DNA of 64,000 nucleotides from assembly GCA_030693535.1 (NCBI GenBank), contig JAUYAL010000046.1, positions 62,001 to 126,000 on the forward strand, written 5' to 3'. Made by a program: the position numbers and the translations under genes. The notes beneath the pieces were generated by a model. The model was not told the origin of the DNA. It did not search any database and was given only the letters and a program-made list of their open reading frames with translations. Source of the DNA: Methylotenera sp. (GTDB taxonomy: Bacteria > Pseudomonadota > Gammaproteobacteria > Burkholderiales > Methylophilaceae). This document shows positions 1 to 9,415 of this stretch, one piece after another. Position 1 is the first letter of the stretch, and each line of letters starts with the position of its first letter.

Positions 1-1
1 T

Positions 2-604
2 GGCGTGGTTAACATTGATTATGAATCGCAAGGACGTTACCCCGCAAGCTATTTGCGTGTGCAATTACCGCAAAATAACACTATAACCAGCACCACTATT
101 TTTGTGAGAAATAGAAGTGATGCAGATTGGCAATATCTCACCAGCGCCTCACTCTATCGGACGGATAAAGCCGGCAAAAACTATAGCAACCCAGACATTT
201 TTCTTAACGCGACCACCTCCCGTTTTTGGCGACTAAAGTTTAACCAGTCTAGCGGCGGTATAGGCGCGGAAAATCCAAGCTTATCATTAGGCTGGCTACC
301 ACATACAGTCGTATGGAACGCCCGTGGACAAGCGCCCTTTTCTTTACATGTTGGCGAAAATCCCAATATTGTGAATACGGTAGATATTGCCAGCTTGATT
401 CCAAATTTTAAATTCAAAAAACTACAAGATATCGCCAGCGCCAGTCTAAAAATTGAACTAAGCACTACCACCGAAGCCGTCATCAATACATGGAAAGCGC
501 CTATAGATTACAAACGCTGGTTATTATGGGGCGGACTATTGCTTGGTGTATTGCTATTAGCTGGCATGGCATTTTCTTTACTGAAAACCGAAAGAAAAGA
601 ATAA
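2..604 (+). CDS. DUF3999 family membrane protein, C-terminal part (5' end outside window)
   Basis: The frame is open to the left window edge, so only about 200 C-terminal residues are seen. They form a beta-rich extracytoplasmic region followed by one hydrophobic helix (about the last 30 residues, WLLWGGLLLGVLLLAGMAF) and a short charged cytoplasmic tail (KTERKE). This fits the DUF3999 family: a large periplasmic region anchored by one C-terminal helix. Family knowledge: DUF3999 genes usually follow a DUF2339 multi-pass membrane protein, which would lie to the left. Function is unknown. Family assignment is by pattern recognition. Confidence 0.6.
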   Translation, partial: GVVNIDYESQGRYPASYLRVQLPQNNTITSTTIFVRNRSDADWQYLTSASLYRTDKAGKNYSNPDIFLNATTSRFWRLKFNQSSGGIGAENPSLSLGWLPHTVVWNARGQAPFSLHVGENPNIVNTVDIASLIPNFKFKKLQDIASASLKIELSTTTEAVINTWKAPIDYKRWLLWGGLLLGVLLLAGMAFSLLKTERKE

Positions 605-624
605 AATTCAAAAAAATCAACAAT

Positions 625-1593
625 ATGTATTTTTTGCTTATCCCCATCACTTATATCATTTGCCTCATTGTTTTGTTCGTCACTAAAAAGCAGCGAGGCC
701 TAGCCATTAGCTTAATATTTTGTGCGCTGGCTATTGCCATCGAGCTTTGGGCAATCATGCTGTCCAGGTCTTCTACTGCAGCTATCGGCGTGCTGTTACT
801 GCCATTTGTTGGCGTGTTGGCAGGGGTTTTGGGCTGGGCGTTTTGCAATCTTCAAGTTGCCAAGCACATAGCTCTTCGTCTGCTCGGCTGGCTGTGTCTT
901 GTCGGAGCATTGTCTGTATTTGCCTTTGAAGTCAACCAAGTGCTGGATACGGTTAAACTTAACCAGATGCGCGACGCAGAGCATCAAGCACGGTCAGCTC
1001 GTATCAGTCGCAATCATGCCATCATTGCATCCATGCTCGCGCAGAACAAAGGGCGTGAAACCGCCGCTATTGAGCAGTCAATTCGTGAAAAAAGCAATGA
1101 TTCTGAATTTTTACTTGCGGCATTGGCTAACGAGTTTGTGACTGCAGAAACGCTAGACCACTATGCGCACGCTGATGAACTCAGCATCACGCTAACGGTA
1201 CTTCGCAATCCCAATTGTAGCGCGGACACCTTAGCAAGGATTTATCGCACACATAGCCACCCCGATTACTATTTTCAAACTTTAGCATCCAACGCCAACA
1301 CTCCAGCAGAAATATTACGTGAAATCTATCAAAAACCTAGAACCATAACTGGTTTGGATATATGGTTTGCAAAGAACCCTGCCACTCCCGCTGATATTCT
1401 GCTTACGCTCTCGAAGACCAAAGACACCAACGTCATACAAAGTTTGCTTCAAAATCCTAACTTTGACTGCAAATGGATAGCCAAGATAGAACGTAACATT
1501 AAGCAAACCGCACAACCTGATGGCAGCTATAACATGGGCCGATTAACTGAACTCAAAAATGGGTTATGCAGGCTACCCGCTAATATCAAGTAG
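625..1593 (+). CDS. Membrane protein with C-terminal LRV-like alpha-solenoid repeats
   Basis: The 322-residue reading starts at ATG 625. The frame is open back to 490, but that would overlap the preceding gene by 115 bases. The N-terminal 100 or so residues contain about four hydrophobic helices. A charged linker follows, then about 130 residues with four approximate repeats of 27-28 residues. Each begins with a motif like NPNCSADTLARI, SNANTPAEILREI, KNPATPADILLTL or NPNFDCKWIAKI. This resembles the leucine-rich-repeat-variant (LRV) pattern N-P-x-T-P-x-x-(I/L)-L. The start lacks a clear ribosome-binding site. I do not recognise the gene; a scaffold or protein-interaction role is inference only. 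Confidence 0.6.
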   Translation: MYFLLIPITYIICLIVLFVTKKQRGLAISLIFCALAIAIELWAIMLSRSSTAAIGVLLLPFVGVLAGVLGWAFCNLQVAKHIALRLLGWLCLVGALSVFAFEVNQVLDTVKLNQMRDAEHQARSARISRNHAIIASMLAQNKGRETAAIEQSIREKSNDSEFLLAALANEFVTAETLDHYAHADELSITLTVLRNPNCSADTLARIYRTHSHPDYYFQTLASNANTPAEILREIYQKPRTITGLDIWFAKNPATPADILLTLSKTKDTNVIQSLLQNPNFDCKWIAKIERNIKQTAQPDGSYNMGRLTELKNGLCRLPANIK

Positions 1594-1643
1594 TTGAACA
1601 TGCCGACAAAAACCTTAAGCCATCACACAGTCAGAAAGCAATT

Positions 1644-2999
1644 ATGAGCAATCAATTCAGCTTAATGCACGAGCGGCGCTTTCGCCCGCTCTTTTTTACC
1701 CAATTTTTAGGGGCTTGCAATGATAATGTTTTTAAAACTGCACTCATCACTTTAGCGGCTTTTCACACAACCAGTCTCACCAGTATTGATGGTGCAACGC
1801 TCGCCACATTGCTACCCGGCTTATTTATTCTGCCATTCTTTTTGTTTTCAGCCACTGCTGGGCAATTAGCCGATAAGTTTGAAAAATCGCAAATTATTCG
1901 TTATGTCAAAGTGTTTGAAATTTGCATCATGCTATTTGCCAGTATAGGTTTTTTTCTACATAACATCTGGCTATTAGCCATAGCACTGTTCATGATGGGC
2001 ATGCATTCAACTATCTTTGGTCCAGTGAAATATTCCTACTTACCACAACATTTGAAAGAAAATGAACTCATCGGTGGAAACGGCATGATAGAAATGGGCA
2101 CTTTTGTAGCGATTTTACTAGGGCAAGTGTTAGGAGCATGGCTGTCCATGCAACAACAACATGAAATTTTAACCAGCACTGCTATTTTGCTGATTGCCAC
2201 ACTTGGCTACTTAACTAGTCGCAACGTGCCAAACTCACCCGCTGTTGCACCTCAACTTAAAATCAACTGGAACCCAATCACTGAAACCTACCGTAGCATT
2301 CAATTTATTTGGGGAAATCAAACCATTTGGCTCGCTATTATCGCCATTTCATGGTTTTGGTTTTATGGGGCAACGCTACTAGCGCAATTTCCTAGCCTTG
2401 CAAAGAACGTACTCTATGGTAATGAAAGCGTATTTATTCTACTACTTTCCATATTTTCGCTAGGCATTGGCATTGGCTCACTGTTGTGCGAAAAGCTTTC
2501 TGAAGGAAAAGTAGAGCTTGGCTTGGTGATTTTTGGCGCAATTGGGCTCACGCTATTTGGGGTAGATTTGTATTACGTCAGCACCAGTATTCACGAAAGC
2601 TTAAACCACAAAGTATTTTATGACTATGCAACGTTTATAGCCAAACATCACGACGCGCAAGGACATCTTATTTTTACCTACTGGCGCTTACTAGCAGACA
2701 TCGCGCTTATCGGCCTGTTTGGTGGATTTTATATTGTACCTCTCTATGCACTTTTACAAACACGCGCTGAAAAAAGTCATCAATCACGAGTAATTGCCGC
2801 CAACAACATAATTAACGCAATGTTTATGGTGCTTTCAGCAGGATTTTCTATTTTTCTGTTTAAACAAGGTGTTAGCATTCCGCAGTTATTTTTTGCAACC
2901 GCCATACTCAATGTGCTGGTAATGATTTATTTGAGCATACGCCAACCTGAATATATCAAAAGTTTTATATCTTGGTTTTTATCTATGATTAAACATTAG
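1644..2999 (+). CDS. MFS transporter, LplT-like (lysophospholipid transporter type)
   Basis: The 451-residue multi-pass inner-membrane protein has about 11-12 hydrophobic helices. The N-terminus (RRFRPLFFTQFLGACNDNVF) matches the opening of LplT and of the MFS half of Aas/LplT-acyltransferase fusions. That family flips lysophospholipids inward for re-acylation. No acyltransferase domain is fused here and none lies beside it, so the substrate is uncertain. The ATG at 1644 is preceded by AGAAAG. The gene stands alone, with a 259-base gap before the next gene. Family confidence is high, exact substrate low. Confidence 0.75.
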   Translation: MSNQFSLMHERRFRPLFFTQFLGACNDNVFKTALITLAAFHTTSLTSIDGATLATLLPGLFILPFFLFSATAGQLADKFEKSQIIRYVKVFEICIMLFASIGFFLHNIWLLAIALFMMGMHSTIFGPVKYSYLPQHLKENELIGGNGMIEMGTFVAILLGQVLGAWLSMQQQHEILTSTAILLIATLGYLTSRNVPNSPAVAPQLKINWNPITETYRSIQFIWGNQTIWLAIIAISWFWFYGATLLAQFPSLAKNVLYGNESVFILLLSIFSLGIGIGSLLCEKLSEGKVELGLVIFGAIGLTLFGVDLYYVSTSIHESLNHKVFYDYATFIAKHHDAQGHLIFTYWRLLADIALIGLFGGFYIVPLYALLQTRAEKSHQSRVIAANNIINAMFMVLSAGFSIFLFKQGVSIPQLFFATAILNVLVMIYLSIRQPEYIKSFISWFLSMIKH

Positions 3000-3258
3000 T
3001 TTAAACGTAATATCAGCCACACCCAAGTATAAATAATTGCCTCAACCTCTAGTTATTGAAAATAATGCCGTAATTAAAATTGAAGCCCGTTTACCGCTCT
3101 TTTTGATTAATTAATTGGTGGTCAATTTGCTAATATGTTAACAGTGATTAATTTCCTAATTAATTAGGGTTATTCAGTGCGCAATTTGCTAATTAAAATA
3201 ACGATTTATCTGATGAAAATTTAGCAAAAAACAAGAAAAATATGACGAATAAACCCTT
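3000..3258 (+). promoter_or_regulatory. Upstream region of the TonB-receptor/YfiR/GGDEF trio with 12-bp direct repeat
   Basis: This AT-rich gap carries an exact 12-base direct repeat, CAATTTGCTAAT, at 3123-3134 and 3182-3193 (59 bases apart). Between and around the copies are TAATTAATT-type palindromes. No small gene is evident. A DNA-binding-protein site controlling the downstream signalling genes is a reasonable inference, but no regulator is identified. Confidence 0.3.
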
Positions 3259-5274
3259 ATGTCGAAACACTCCATTCAATTAGTTGTTGCGTGGCTATTT
3301 GCTTGTGTTCAAGTAACGGCAAATGCTATGGATGTAAGCAAGCTTTCATTAGAAGAATTGATGGAAGTTGAGATTGTAAGTAGCGCCACCAAAATGTCGC
3401 TTAAGGCTAATGAGTCACCTTCTTCTATTCGTGTAATTACCGCACAAGATATTCGCCGATTTGGCTGGCGTACATTGGGCGAGGCGCTAGCTACTCTCCC
3501 AGGCATTACGCATGTTGATGACCGCGTATATGATTACTTAGGCACTCGTGGTGTAGTCATGCCAGGTGATTTTAATGCCCGTCACCTTATGCTGATTGAT
3601 GGTACGCCGTTTAGCGACCCACTTTACGGCGCAGCACCAATTGAAGATGTATTTCCAATTGATATGGCATTAATCGAACGTATCGAATATGTACCAGGAA
3701 GTAGTTCCGCTGTTTATGGTGACCACGCCATGCTCGGTGTAATTAACATTACCACCAAATCCGCTAAAGGCCTTAACCACAACGAAGCATCAGCCAGTAT
3801 CGATAGTTTAGGGCGTCGTAGTTTACGCATTACAACTGCGCAGCAACTAAGTAATGGCGCAGCGATTACGCTTTCAGCATCAGGACTAAATCAGCTTGGG
3901 AAAAACGAAACTTATCCAGAAGTACTTACTAATGGTTACGTATTTGATATAAACGGCAATACACCATTAGATGCGACAGCACACAGCTTAGACCGTACGC
4001 GGAATAAACAGTTATACGCAAAAATTGAACATGGCGACTTCAAACTTTCGTTGGTGTATGGTGACCGCATCAACCAGCCTTCTTCTGCTCTCTACAGTGC
4101 ACTTTTCGATGATTCTGGACTAAAACTTCGTGATACCAATCTCGTTATAAACACCTCATATTTAGCTGAGATTGCACAAGATGTTATGCTATTCACCAAT
4201 CTAAACTATCACTCATATCAATACGATGGGGTTGCTCCTTATTTTAATGGGGTCCGTTATTTAGATTATGAGAAAACTGATGCAAGACGCCTATATGGTG
4301 AAATAAACCTAAGAATCAAGCGCTGGCAAGACCATACATTGTTGATTGGAATAGATGCCGCTAAGGACATCAAAAACAAGTTGTATAGCTATGATGAAAC
4401 CGCAGTAAACCCACCTTATATTAATTCAAATAATCTTGATACACAGAAGGGAATATATGTTCAAGATGCATGGAAGTTCGCTAATAATTGGCAACTTAAT
4501 ACTGGGGCTCGCTTTGATCACTCTATTGACAATGACAATCACTTTAGCCATCGTCTAGGCGTAATTTGGCAAGCCAACCCAACACTCACATTAAAAGCAT
4601 TATCGGGGCGCGCATTCCGCACATCGAGACAAATTGACCCTGTTGTTGCTACGTCTACTACTGGTGAATTTTTAGATAATCCCAACATAAAATCTGAATC
4701 CATGCTAAGCAACGAGCTGATTCTGGAATGGCGCAAAAACAATCAGCTTGAGATATCCACTTCACTATATCGCAACAAGCTCAGTAGAATCATAGGCTAT
4801 AGCGTAGATGAAAATGACGATTTTTTAGAAGACAATCTTTTTAGTATTCATACACTAGGATTAGAAACCAATGCGCTTTATCGCTTTACCAACCAATGGA
4901 AATTGAATGCCAGCTATAGCTTACAACGTTCAGAACTAAGTGATGGAAGTCGTGCTGACAATAGTGCAAACTGGATTGCCAAGTTAATTGTTGATGGCCC
5001 AGTTTGGCAAAACAAATTATTTGCCGCATGGGAATTACATGCCAATGGCCCTGTTTCACAAGACTGGTATGGCACAAAAGCGCATCTTGGCACATCGGTT
5101 ATCTCTAACTTAGCCCTCACTGCGCCTAATATATTACCTAAGTTAGAATTGCAATTGCGCATCAATAACTTGTTTGACCGTGATGAAATGACGCTAGGTA
5201 ACCACAGCACCGCAACTGCTTACTTGCCAGCCTTTGGACGCAATGCCATGCTGAGGATGACGTATGCATTCTAA
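3259..5274 (+). CDS. TonB-dependent receptor, signalling type (partner of YfiR-like protein)
   Basis: The 671-residue outer-membrane beta-barrel receptor begins with a signal peptide ending near ANA (about residue 23). Next comes the short motif LSLEELMEVEIVSSATK that is typical of receptors encoded beside YfiR/DUF4154 genes. A plug domain (about 50-165, with MLIDGTPF and SSAVYGDHAMLGVINI) and a barrel ending in aromatic YAF follow. The stop codon overlaps the start of the YfiR-like gene by 11 bases, so the two are probably translationally coupled. The role is probably ligand sensing or uptake feeding the c-di-GMP enzyme downstream. The ligand is unknown; no siderophore or cobalamin genes are nearby. 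Confidence 0.85.
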   Translation: MSKHSIQLVVAWLFACVQVTANAMDVSKLSLEELMEVEIVSSATKMSLKANESPSSIRVITAQDIRRFGWRTLGEALATLPGITHVDDRVYDYLGTRGVVMPGDFNARHLMLIDGTPFSDPLYGAAPIEDVFPIDMALIERIEYVPGSSSAVYGDHAMLGVINITTKSAKGLNHNEASASIDSLGRRSLRITTAQQLSNGAAITLSASGLNQLGKNETYPEVLTNGYVFDINGNTPLDATAHSLDRTRNKQLYAKIEHGDFKLSLVYGDRINQPSSALYSALFDDSGLKLRDTNLVINTSYLAEIAQDVMLFTNLNYHSYQYDGVAPYFNGVRYLDYEKTDARRLYGEINLRIKRWQDHTLLIGIDAAKDIKNKLYSYDETAVNPPYINSNNLDTQKGIYVQDAWKFANNWQLNTGARFDHSIDNDNHFSHRLGVIWQANPTLTLKALSGRAFRTSRQIDPVVATSTTGEFLDNPNIKSESMLSNELILEWRKNNQLEISTSLYRNKLSRIIGYSVDENDDFLEDNLFSIHTLGLETNALYRFTNQWKLNASYSLQRSELSDGSRADNSANWIAKLIVDGPVWQNKLFAAWELHANGPVSQDWYGTKAHLGTSVISNLALTAPNILPKLELQLRINNLFDRDEMTLGNHSTATAYLPAFGRNAMLRMTYAF

Positions 5275-5806
5275 GTGGGTAGTCAAACAATTCAGTCGAC
5301 TGCTGCCAGAATTTCTTGCAATGCTTTTGCTTCTAACCATAACACCCGCCTATGCCGCTACAGTAGCTGAAGAGTCTGAATTGAAGGCGGCTTTCGTGTA
5401 TAATTTCACCTTATTCACAACTTGGCCAAAAGCAAGCAACACGTTAAATCTATGTGTATTTGGTAAAAGTGCTTACTTACCCTTTCTGAAGGTTTATAAC
5501 GGCCGTGTTGTAAACGACTCAACTATAAAAGTGACGCAAGTAGATTCTGCGACTGAAGCACGCAGTTGTCAGGTGTTGTTTATAGATACAAACGCGTATG
5601 CACAAATCGACAGTATTTATCAAGCTTTAGAAGGCGTGGCCGTTTTAACGGTAACCGAGGCGAGTGTTGCTATAGCACCTATGGCGCACATTGGATTGAT
5701 GCGCATTAACGGTCGTATGCAGTTTGAAATTAATCAAACGGAAGCGCTGATTTCTAATTTAAAACTTAGCTACAAATTGCTCAAATTGGCTAAAAAGGTT
5801 TATTAG
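5264..5806 (+). CDS. YfiR family (DUF4154) periplasmic protein
   Basis: The 180-residue protein has an N-terminal signal peptide (hydrophobic stretch, cleavage near AYA at residue 31). The mature start has the family pattern ELKAAFVYNFTLFTTWP, followed by LCVFGKSAYLPFL. YfiR of Pseudomonas is the periplasmic repressor of the membrane diguanylate cyclase YfiN, which has a CHASE8 sensor. Here the gene overlaps the TonB receptor and is followed 10 bases later by a CHASE8-GGDEF-EAL protein. The partner arrangement is therefore conserved, with the receptor in the place of YfiB. That it represses the downstream enzyme is inference from the family. Confidence 0.85.
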   Translation: MHSKWVVKQFSRLLPEFLAMLLLLTITPAYAATVAEESELKAAFVYNFTLFTTWPKASNTLNLCVFGKSAYLPFLKVYNGRVVNDSTIKVTQVDSATEARSCQVLFIDTNAYAQIDSIYQALEGVAVLTVTEASVAIAPMAHIGLMRINGRMQFEINQTEALISNLKLSYKLLKLAKKVY

Positions 5807-5816
5807 CCTAAATATT

Positions 5817-8800
5817 ATGAAGTCATCTACTCCACCCCACTATCAAAGTATACGATTTTCTAGAAAATCGCTAAACGACAAAATAAGCAGAATCATCACG
5901 ACTTTGCTACTTAGCGCGATGATGATTATCTTTGTATTTAGCGCTTGGCTGTCTATTAATAAAGACCTGAATAGCACACAGGAACACTTAGTCAATTTGG
6001 CCAAAATAACGGCCATGAATCTTGAAGGACCTTTAGTTTTTGAAGATGTTCAAGGGGCTAATGATGTATTAAAAAGCCTTATAGCCAGCCAACACATTGT
6101 TTATGCGGATGTGATGGATAAGGACAACCAATTGATTGCGCAATTTCAAAACTCCCTTCACGAGGAAAAATATAACCGTTTTATAGATAGTTTGCCTGTT
6201 CAAAAAGACCGAACAGTTAAGCAGGTTATTTTTATCGGCAATAAAGTAGTAGGCACATTAACCGTGCGTGAGCATCTAGATTATGTATGGGCTGCGCAAA
6301 TTACCTTGCTGAGTCAGATGGCACTTGTGTTTAGCATCGCCTTTTTCATCTCACTTATATGGGCTAGGCGCCTTTCGACTGCTGTTGTGAACCCTGTCTT
6401 AAAAATATCCGCAATTGCCCGCAATGTTGAACAAGGCGGTAGCTATACCCAACAAGTGCGCCATGATTCAGATGATGAAGTAGGTTTGCTAGCAGATGAA
6501 TTTAACAACATGCTGGCTACCATCAATGCGCGTGACCAAGCATTACGAGAAAGTGAAACACGTTTACGCCTAAGCCAAGAAGGCGGTGGCGTTGGCGCGT
6601 GGGAAGCAGATCTTATTTCTTACACTCAAGTCTGGTCGAAAAATTGTATTGAGATGCTTGGCTTCCCTGCAGATACGCAACCATCATGGTCTGACTTTCT
6701 GTCTATCGTTCATCCAAAAGACCGCCAATTGGTAATTAATGCAACGGAATCGCTAACCGAACCTGACCAGAAGTTTAATGTGGAATACCGTATCACCAGC
6801 CATGGCGCAATTCGTTGGATGCGGTCTATTGGCCAAATAGAGCGCGATGCGAATAACGTACCCATCAAGATGCGGGGTGTCGTTCTTGATATTTCTGCAC
6901 GAAAACAGATTGAAGATGCAATGAAATCAAACACATTATTGCTTGAGGCACAATTAAACACGACCGTCGATGGCGTACTAATCGTAAATCAAAATCATAA
7001 AAAATTGCTGATTAATCCACGATTCATTAAACTGTTTAATGTGCCTCAGCGCATTGCAGATGATGCTGATGACAGATCACTGCTCCAGCATATTGTTAGC
7101 TTAGTCAAATTCCCTGATCAGTTTCTAGAAAAATTGAATTATATATACGACCATGAGGATATGACCAGTTCTGATGAAATTGAACTTAAAGATGGTTCGA
7201 CGCTAGATAGGTATTCATCACCAATTGTAGACAAAAATGGCACGAAATACGGCAGAATTTGGACATTTCACGACATCACTGAAAACAAGAAAGCAAAAGC
7301 GACTCTATTAGAATCGCACAATTTACTTAGAACGATTATTGATAACGCGCCATTGGAAATCTATTGGAAAGACCTTGACTCTCGTTATCTTGGCTGTAAT
7401 AAGGCTTTTGCGGCATCAGCTGGCTTCACTTACCCAAATGAAATAATAGGTAAAGTGGACTCTGAAATGAAATGGACAGATGAAGCAAATCAAGATCGTG
7501 CTTATGATAATGAGATTATGAAATCTTGCAAACCGATGCTTAGTTATGAGCATTCTAAAATAATAGATGGCGAGATTCATTGGGGCCATACCTATAAAGT
7601 GCCACTTAAAAATTCTGCGAATGAAACGATAGGTTTGATGGGAATTGATGAAAATATCACACAGAGAAAAATTGCCGAACAAAATCTTCGCATTGCCGCC
7701 ATTGCTTTTCAAACACAGGAAGGTATGTGCATCACCGATGCCAACAATATTATTATTAAAGTAAATGATGCCTTCACCACCATTACTGGCTACTCAGCGA
7801 CAGAAGCTATCGGCTTAACCCCTCGCCTGCTTAGTTCTGGGCATCATGGTGCAGAGTTTTATGAAACGATGTGGAATAGTGTAAAAGCCGATGGATATTG
7901 GGCTGGCGAAATTTACAATCGACGCAAGAATGGTGATATTTACCCGCAACATCTGACCATAACAATAGTGAAGAACGAAGCTGGCATAGTGACTAACCAC
8001 GTGGCCACATTGACCGACATTACCTTAAGCAAAGCCGCAGCAGACAAGATTGAACAATTAGCATTTTACGACCCGCTCACAAACTTACCTAACCGCCGCT
8101 TATTACTTGATAGGCTAAATCACGCATTGGCTGCAAGTAAACGTAGCAAACAACTAGGTGCGTTATTATTTCTTGATCTTGATCACTTTAAAACTCTGAA
8201 TGATACCTTGGGGCACGATGTAGGCGATTTGCTGTTACAGCAAGTTGCTCAAAAACTAACCGCTTGCGTGCGAGAAGGGGATACTGTTTCACGCTTTGGC
8301 GGTGATGAATTTATAATACTGCTTGAAGACTTAGGTGAGCTCGAACTAGAGGCCGCAGAGAAGGCTGAAGCCATTGCTACTAAAATCATGCTCTTACTTA
8401 ATGAAAAATATTTGCTGGAAACAAATGAATACCACTGCTCATCTAGCATCGGCATCTCCTTATTCAACAATCATTTACCGATTGATGATCTGCTAAAGCA
8501 GGCGGATATCGCAATGTATCAGGCTAAAAAAGCTGGGCGTAATGCGATGCGCTTTTTTAACCCGCAGATGCAAGCTACCATTAACAATCGTGCAGATCTT
8601 GAGCGCGAGCTACGTAAAGCCATAGATAATCAGCAATTTCAATTATATTACCAAATTCAGGTTAACCAGTTAGGCCACCCAATAGGTGCAGAAGCCCTAA
8701 TTCGCTGGTTACACCCTGAACGTGGCTTAATACCACCTTTGCAATTCATTCCTTTGGCAGAAGAAACAGGTCTGATTCTGCCAATTGGCCATTGGGTGTT

Positions 8801-9374
8801 AGACACTGCTTGTGCTCAACTCAAAATCTGGCAGAAAAATGCTCGCACTCGCAACATGTCGATTTCTGTTAATGTCAGTGCACATCAATTTTTTCAGGCC
8901 GATTTTATGGAACAAGTGCAGGACGCTGTCACGCACCATGGCATTAACACAGCTCAACTCAAGTTAGAGCTGACCGAAAGTATGTTGCTAAGCAATATTG
9001 AAAATACAATTACCACGATGAATGCCTTAAGAAAAATTGGCATTAGATTCGAGTTAGATGACTTCGGTACTGGATATTCATCTCTGCAATATCTGAAAAA
9101 ATTACCCTTGTACCAACTAAAAATTGACCAAACATTTGTACGCGATATTGCCGTAGATGCTAATGACCTAACACTAGTAAGAACTATCGTTAATATGGCG
9201 CGTAACTTGAATCTTGAAGTAATTGCCGAAGGAGTGGAAACCGAAGAGCAACGAGAACTACTTCTTAGCAGTCAATGCAAGCGTTATCAGGGTTATTTGT
9301 TTGGTAGGCCAGAGCCAATTGAGCAGTTTGAAGCGGCATTGCCACTTACTGAGATACTACATGAGGCTGGCTAA
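5817..9374 (+). CDS. CHASE8-HAMP-PAS-GGDEF-EAL c-di-GMP signalling protein
   Basis: The 1185-residue inner-membrane protein has TM1 about 26-47, a periplasmic CHASE8-like sensor about 48-155, TM2 about 161-182 and HAMP about 185-238. Several PAS/PAC units cover roughly 245-740 (one near 250-365 with a PAC-like WMRSIGQIERD). GGDEF and EAL domains follow. The GGDEF signature is intact at about residue 828 (RFGGDEF). EAL (GAEALIRW, about 957), DDFGTGYSS (about 1081) and EGVETEEQ are intact. Both cyclase and phosphodiesterase activities are thus possible. It is the output member of the receptor-YfiR-enzyme trio. Which activity dominates cannot be read from sequence. Confidence 0.9.
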   Translation: MKSSTPPHYQSIRFSRKSLNDKISRIITTLLLSAMMIIFVFSAWLSINKDLNSTQEHLVNLAKITAMNLEGPLVFEDVQGANDVLKSLIASQHIVYADVMDKDNQLIAQFQNSLHEEKYNRFIDSLPVQKDRTVKQVIFIGNKVVGTLTVREHLDYVWAAQITLLSQMALVFSIAFFISLIWARRLSTAVVNPVLKISAIARNVEQGGSYTQQVRHDSDDEVGLLADEFNNMLATINARDQALRESETRLRLSQEGGGVGAWEADLISYTQVWSKNCIEMLGFPADTQPSWSDFLSIVHPKDRQLVINATESLTEPDQKFNVEYRITSHGAIRWMRSIGQIERDANNVPIKMRGVVLDISARKQIEDAMKSNTLLLEAQLNTTVDGVLIVNQNHKKLLINPRFIKLFNVPQRIADDADDRSLLQHIVSLVKFPDQFLEKLNYIYDHEDMTSSDEIELKDGSTLDRYSSPIVDKNGTKYGRIWTFHDITENKKAKATLLESHNLLRTIIDNAPLEIYWKDLDSRYLGCNKAFAASAGFTYPNEIIGKVDSEMKWTDEANQDRAYDNEIMKSCKPMLSYEHSKIIDGEIHWGHTYKVPLKNSANETIGLMGIDENITQRKIAEQNLRIAAIAFQTQEGMCITDANNIIIKVNDAFTTITGYSATEAIGLTPRLLSSGHHGAEFYETMWNSVKADGYWAGEIYNRRKNGDIYPQHLTITIVKNEAGIVTNHVATLTDITLSKAAADKIEQLAFYDPLTNLPNRRLLLDRLNHALAASKRSKQLGALLFLDLDHFKTLNDTLGHDVGDLLLQQVAQKLTACVREGDTVSRFGGDEFIILLEDLGELELEAAEKAEAIATKIMLLLNEKYLLETNEYHCSSSIGISLFNNHLPIDDLLKQADIAMYQAKKAGRNAMRFFNPQMQATINNRADLERELRKAIDNQQFQLYYQIQVNQLGHPIGAEALIRWLHPERGLIPPLQFIPLAEETGLILPIGHWVLDTACAQLKIWQKNARTRNMSISVNVSAHQFFQADFMEQVQDAVTHHGINTAQLKLELTESMLLSNIENTITTMNALRKIGIRFELDDFGTGYSSLQYLKKLPLYQLKIDQTFVRDIAVDANDLTLVRTIVNMARNLNLEVIAEGVETEEQRELLLSSQCKRYQGYLFGRPEPIEQFEAALPLTEILHEAG

Positions 9375-9415
9375 TTTCCAGCTATTCTCAGCTTACTTTG
9401 TGTTATTAACTAACC

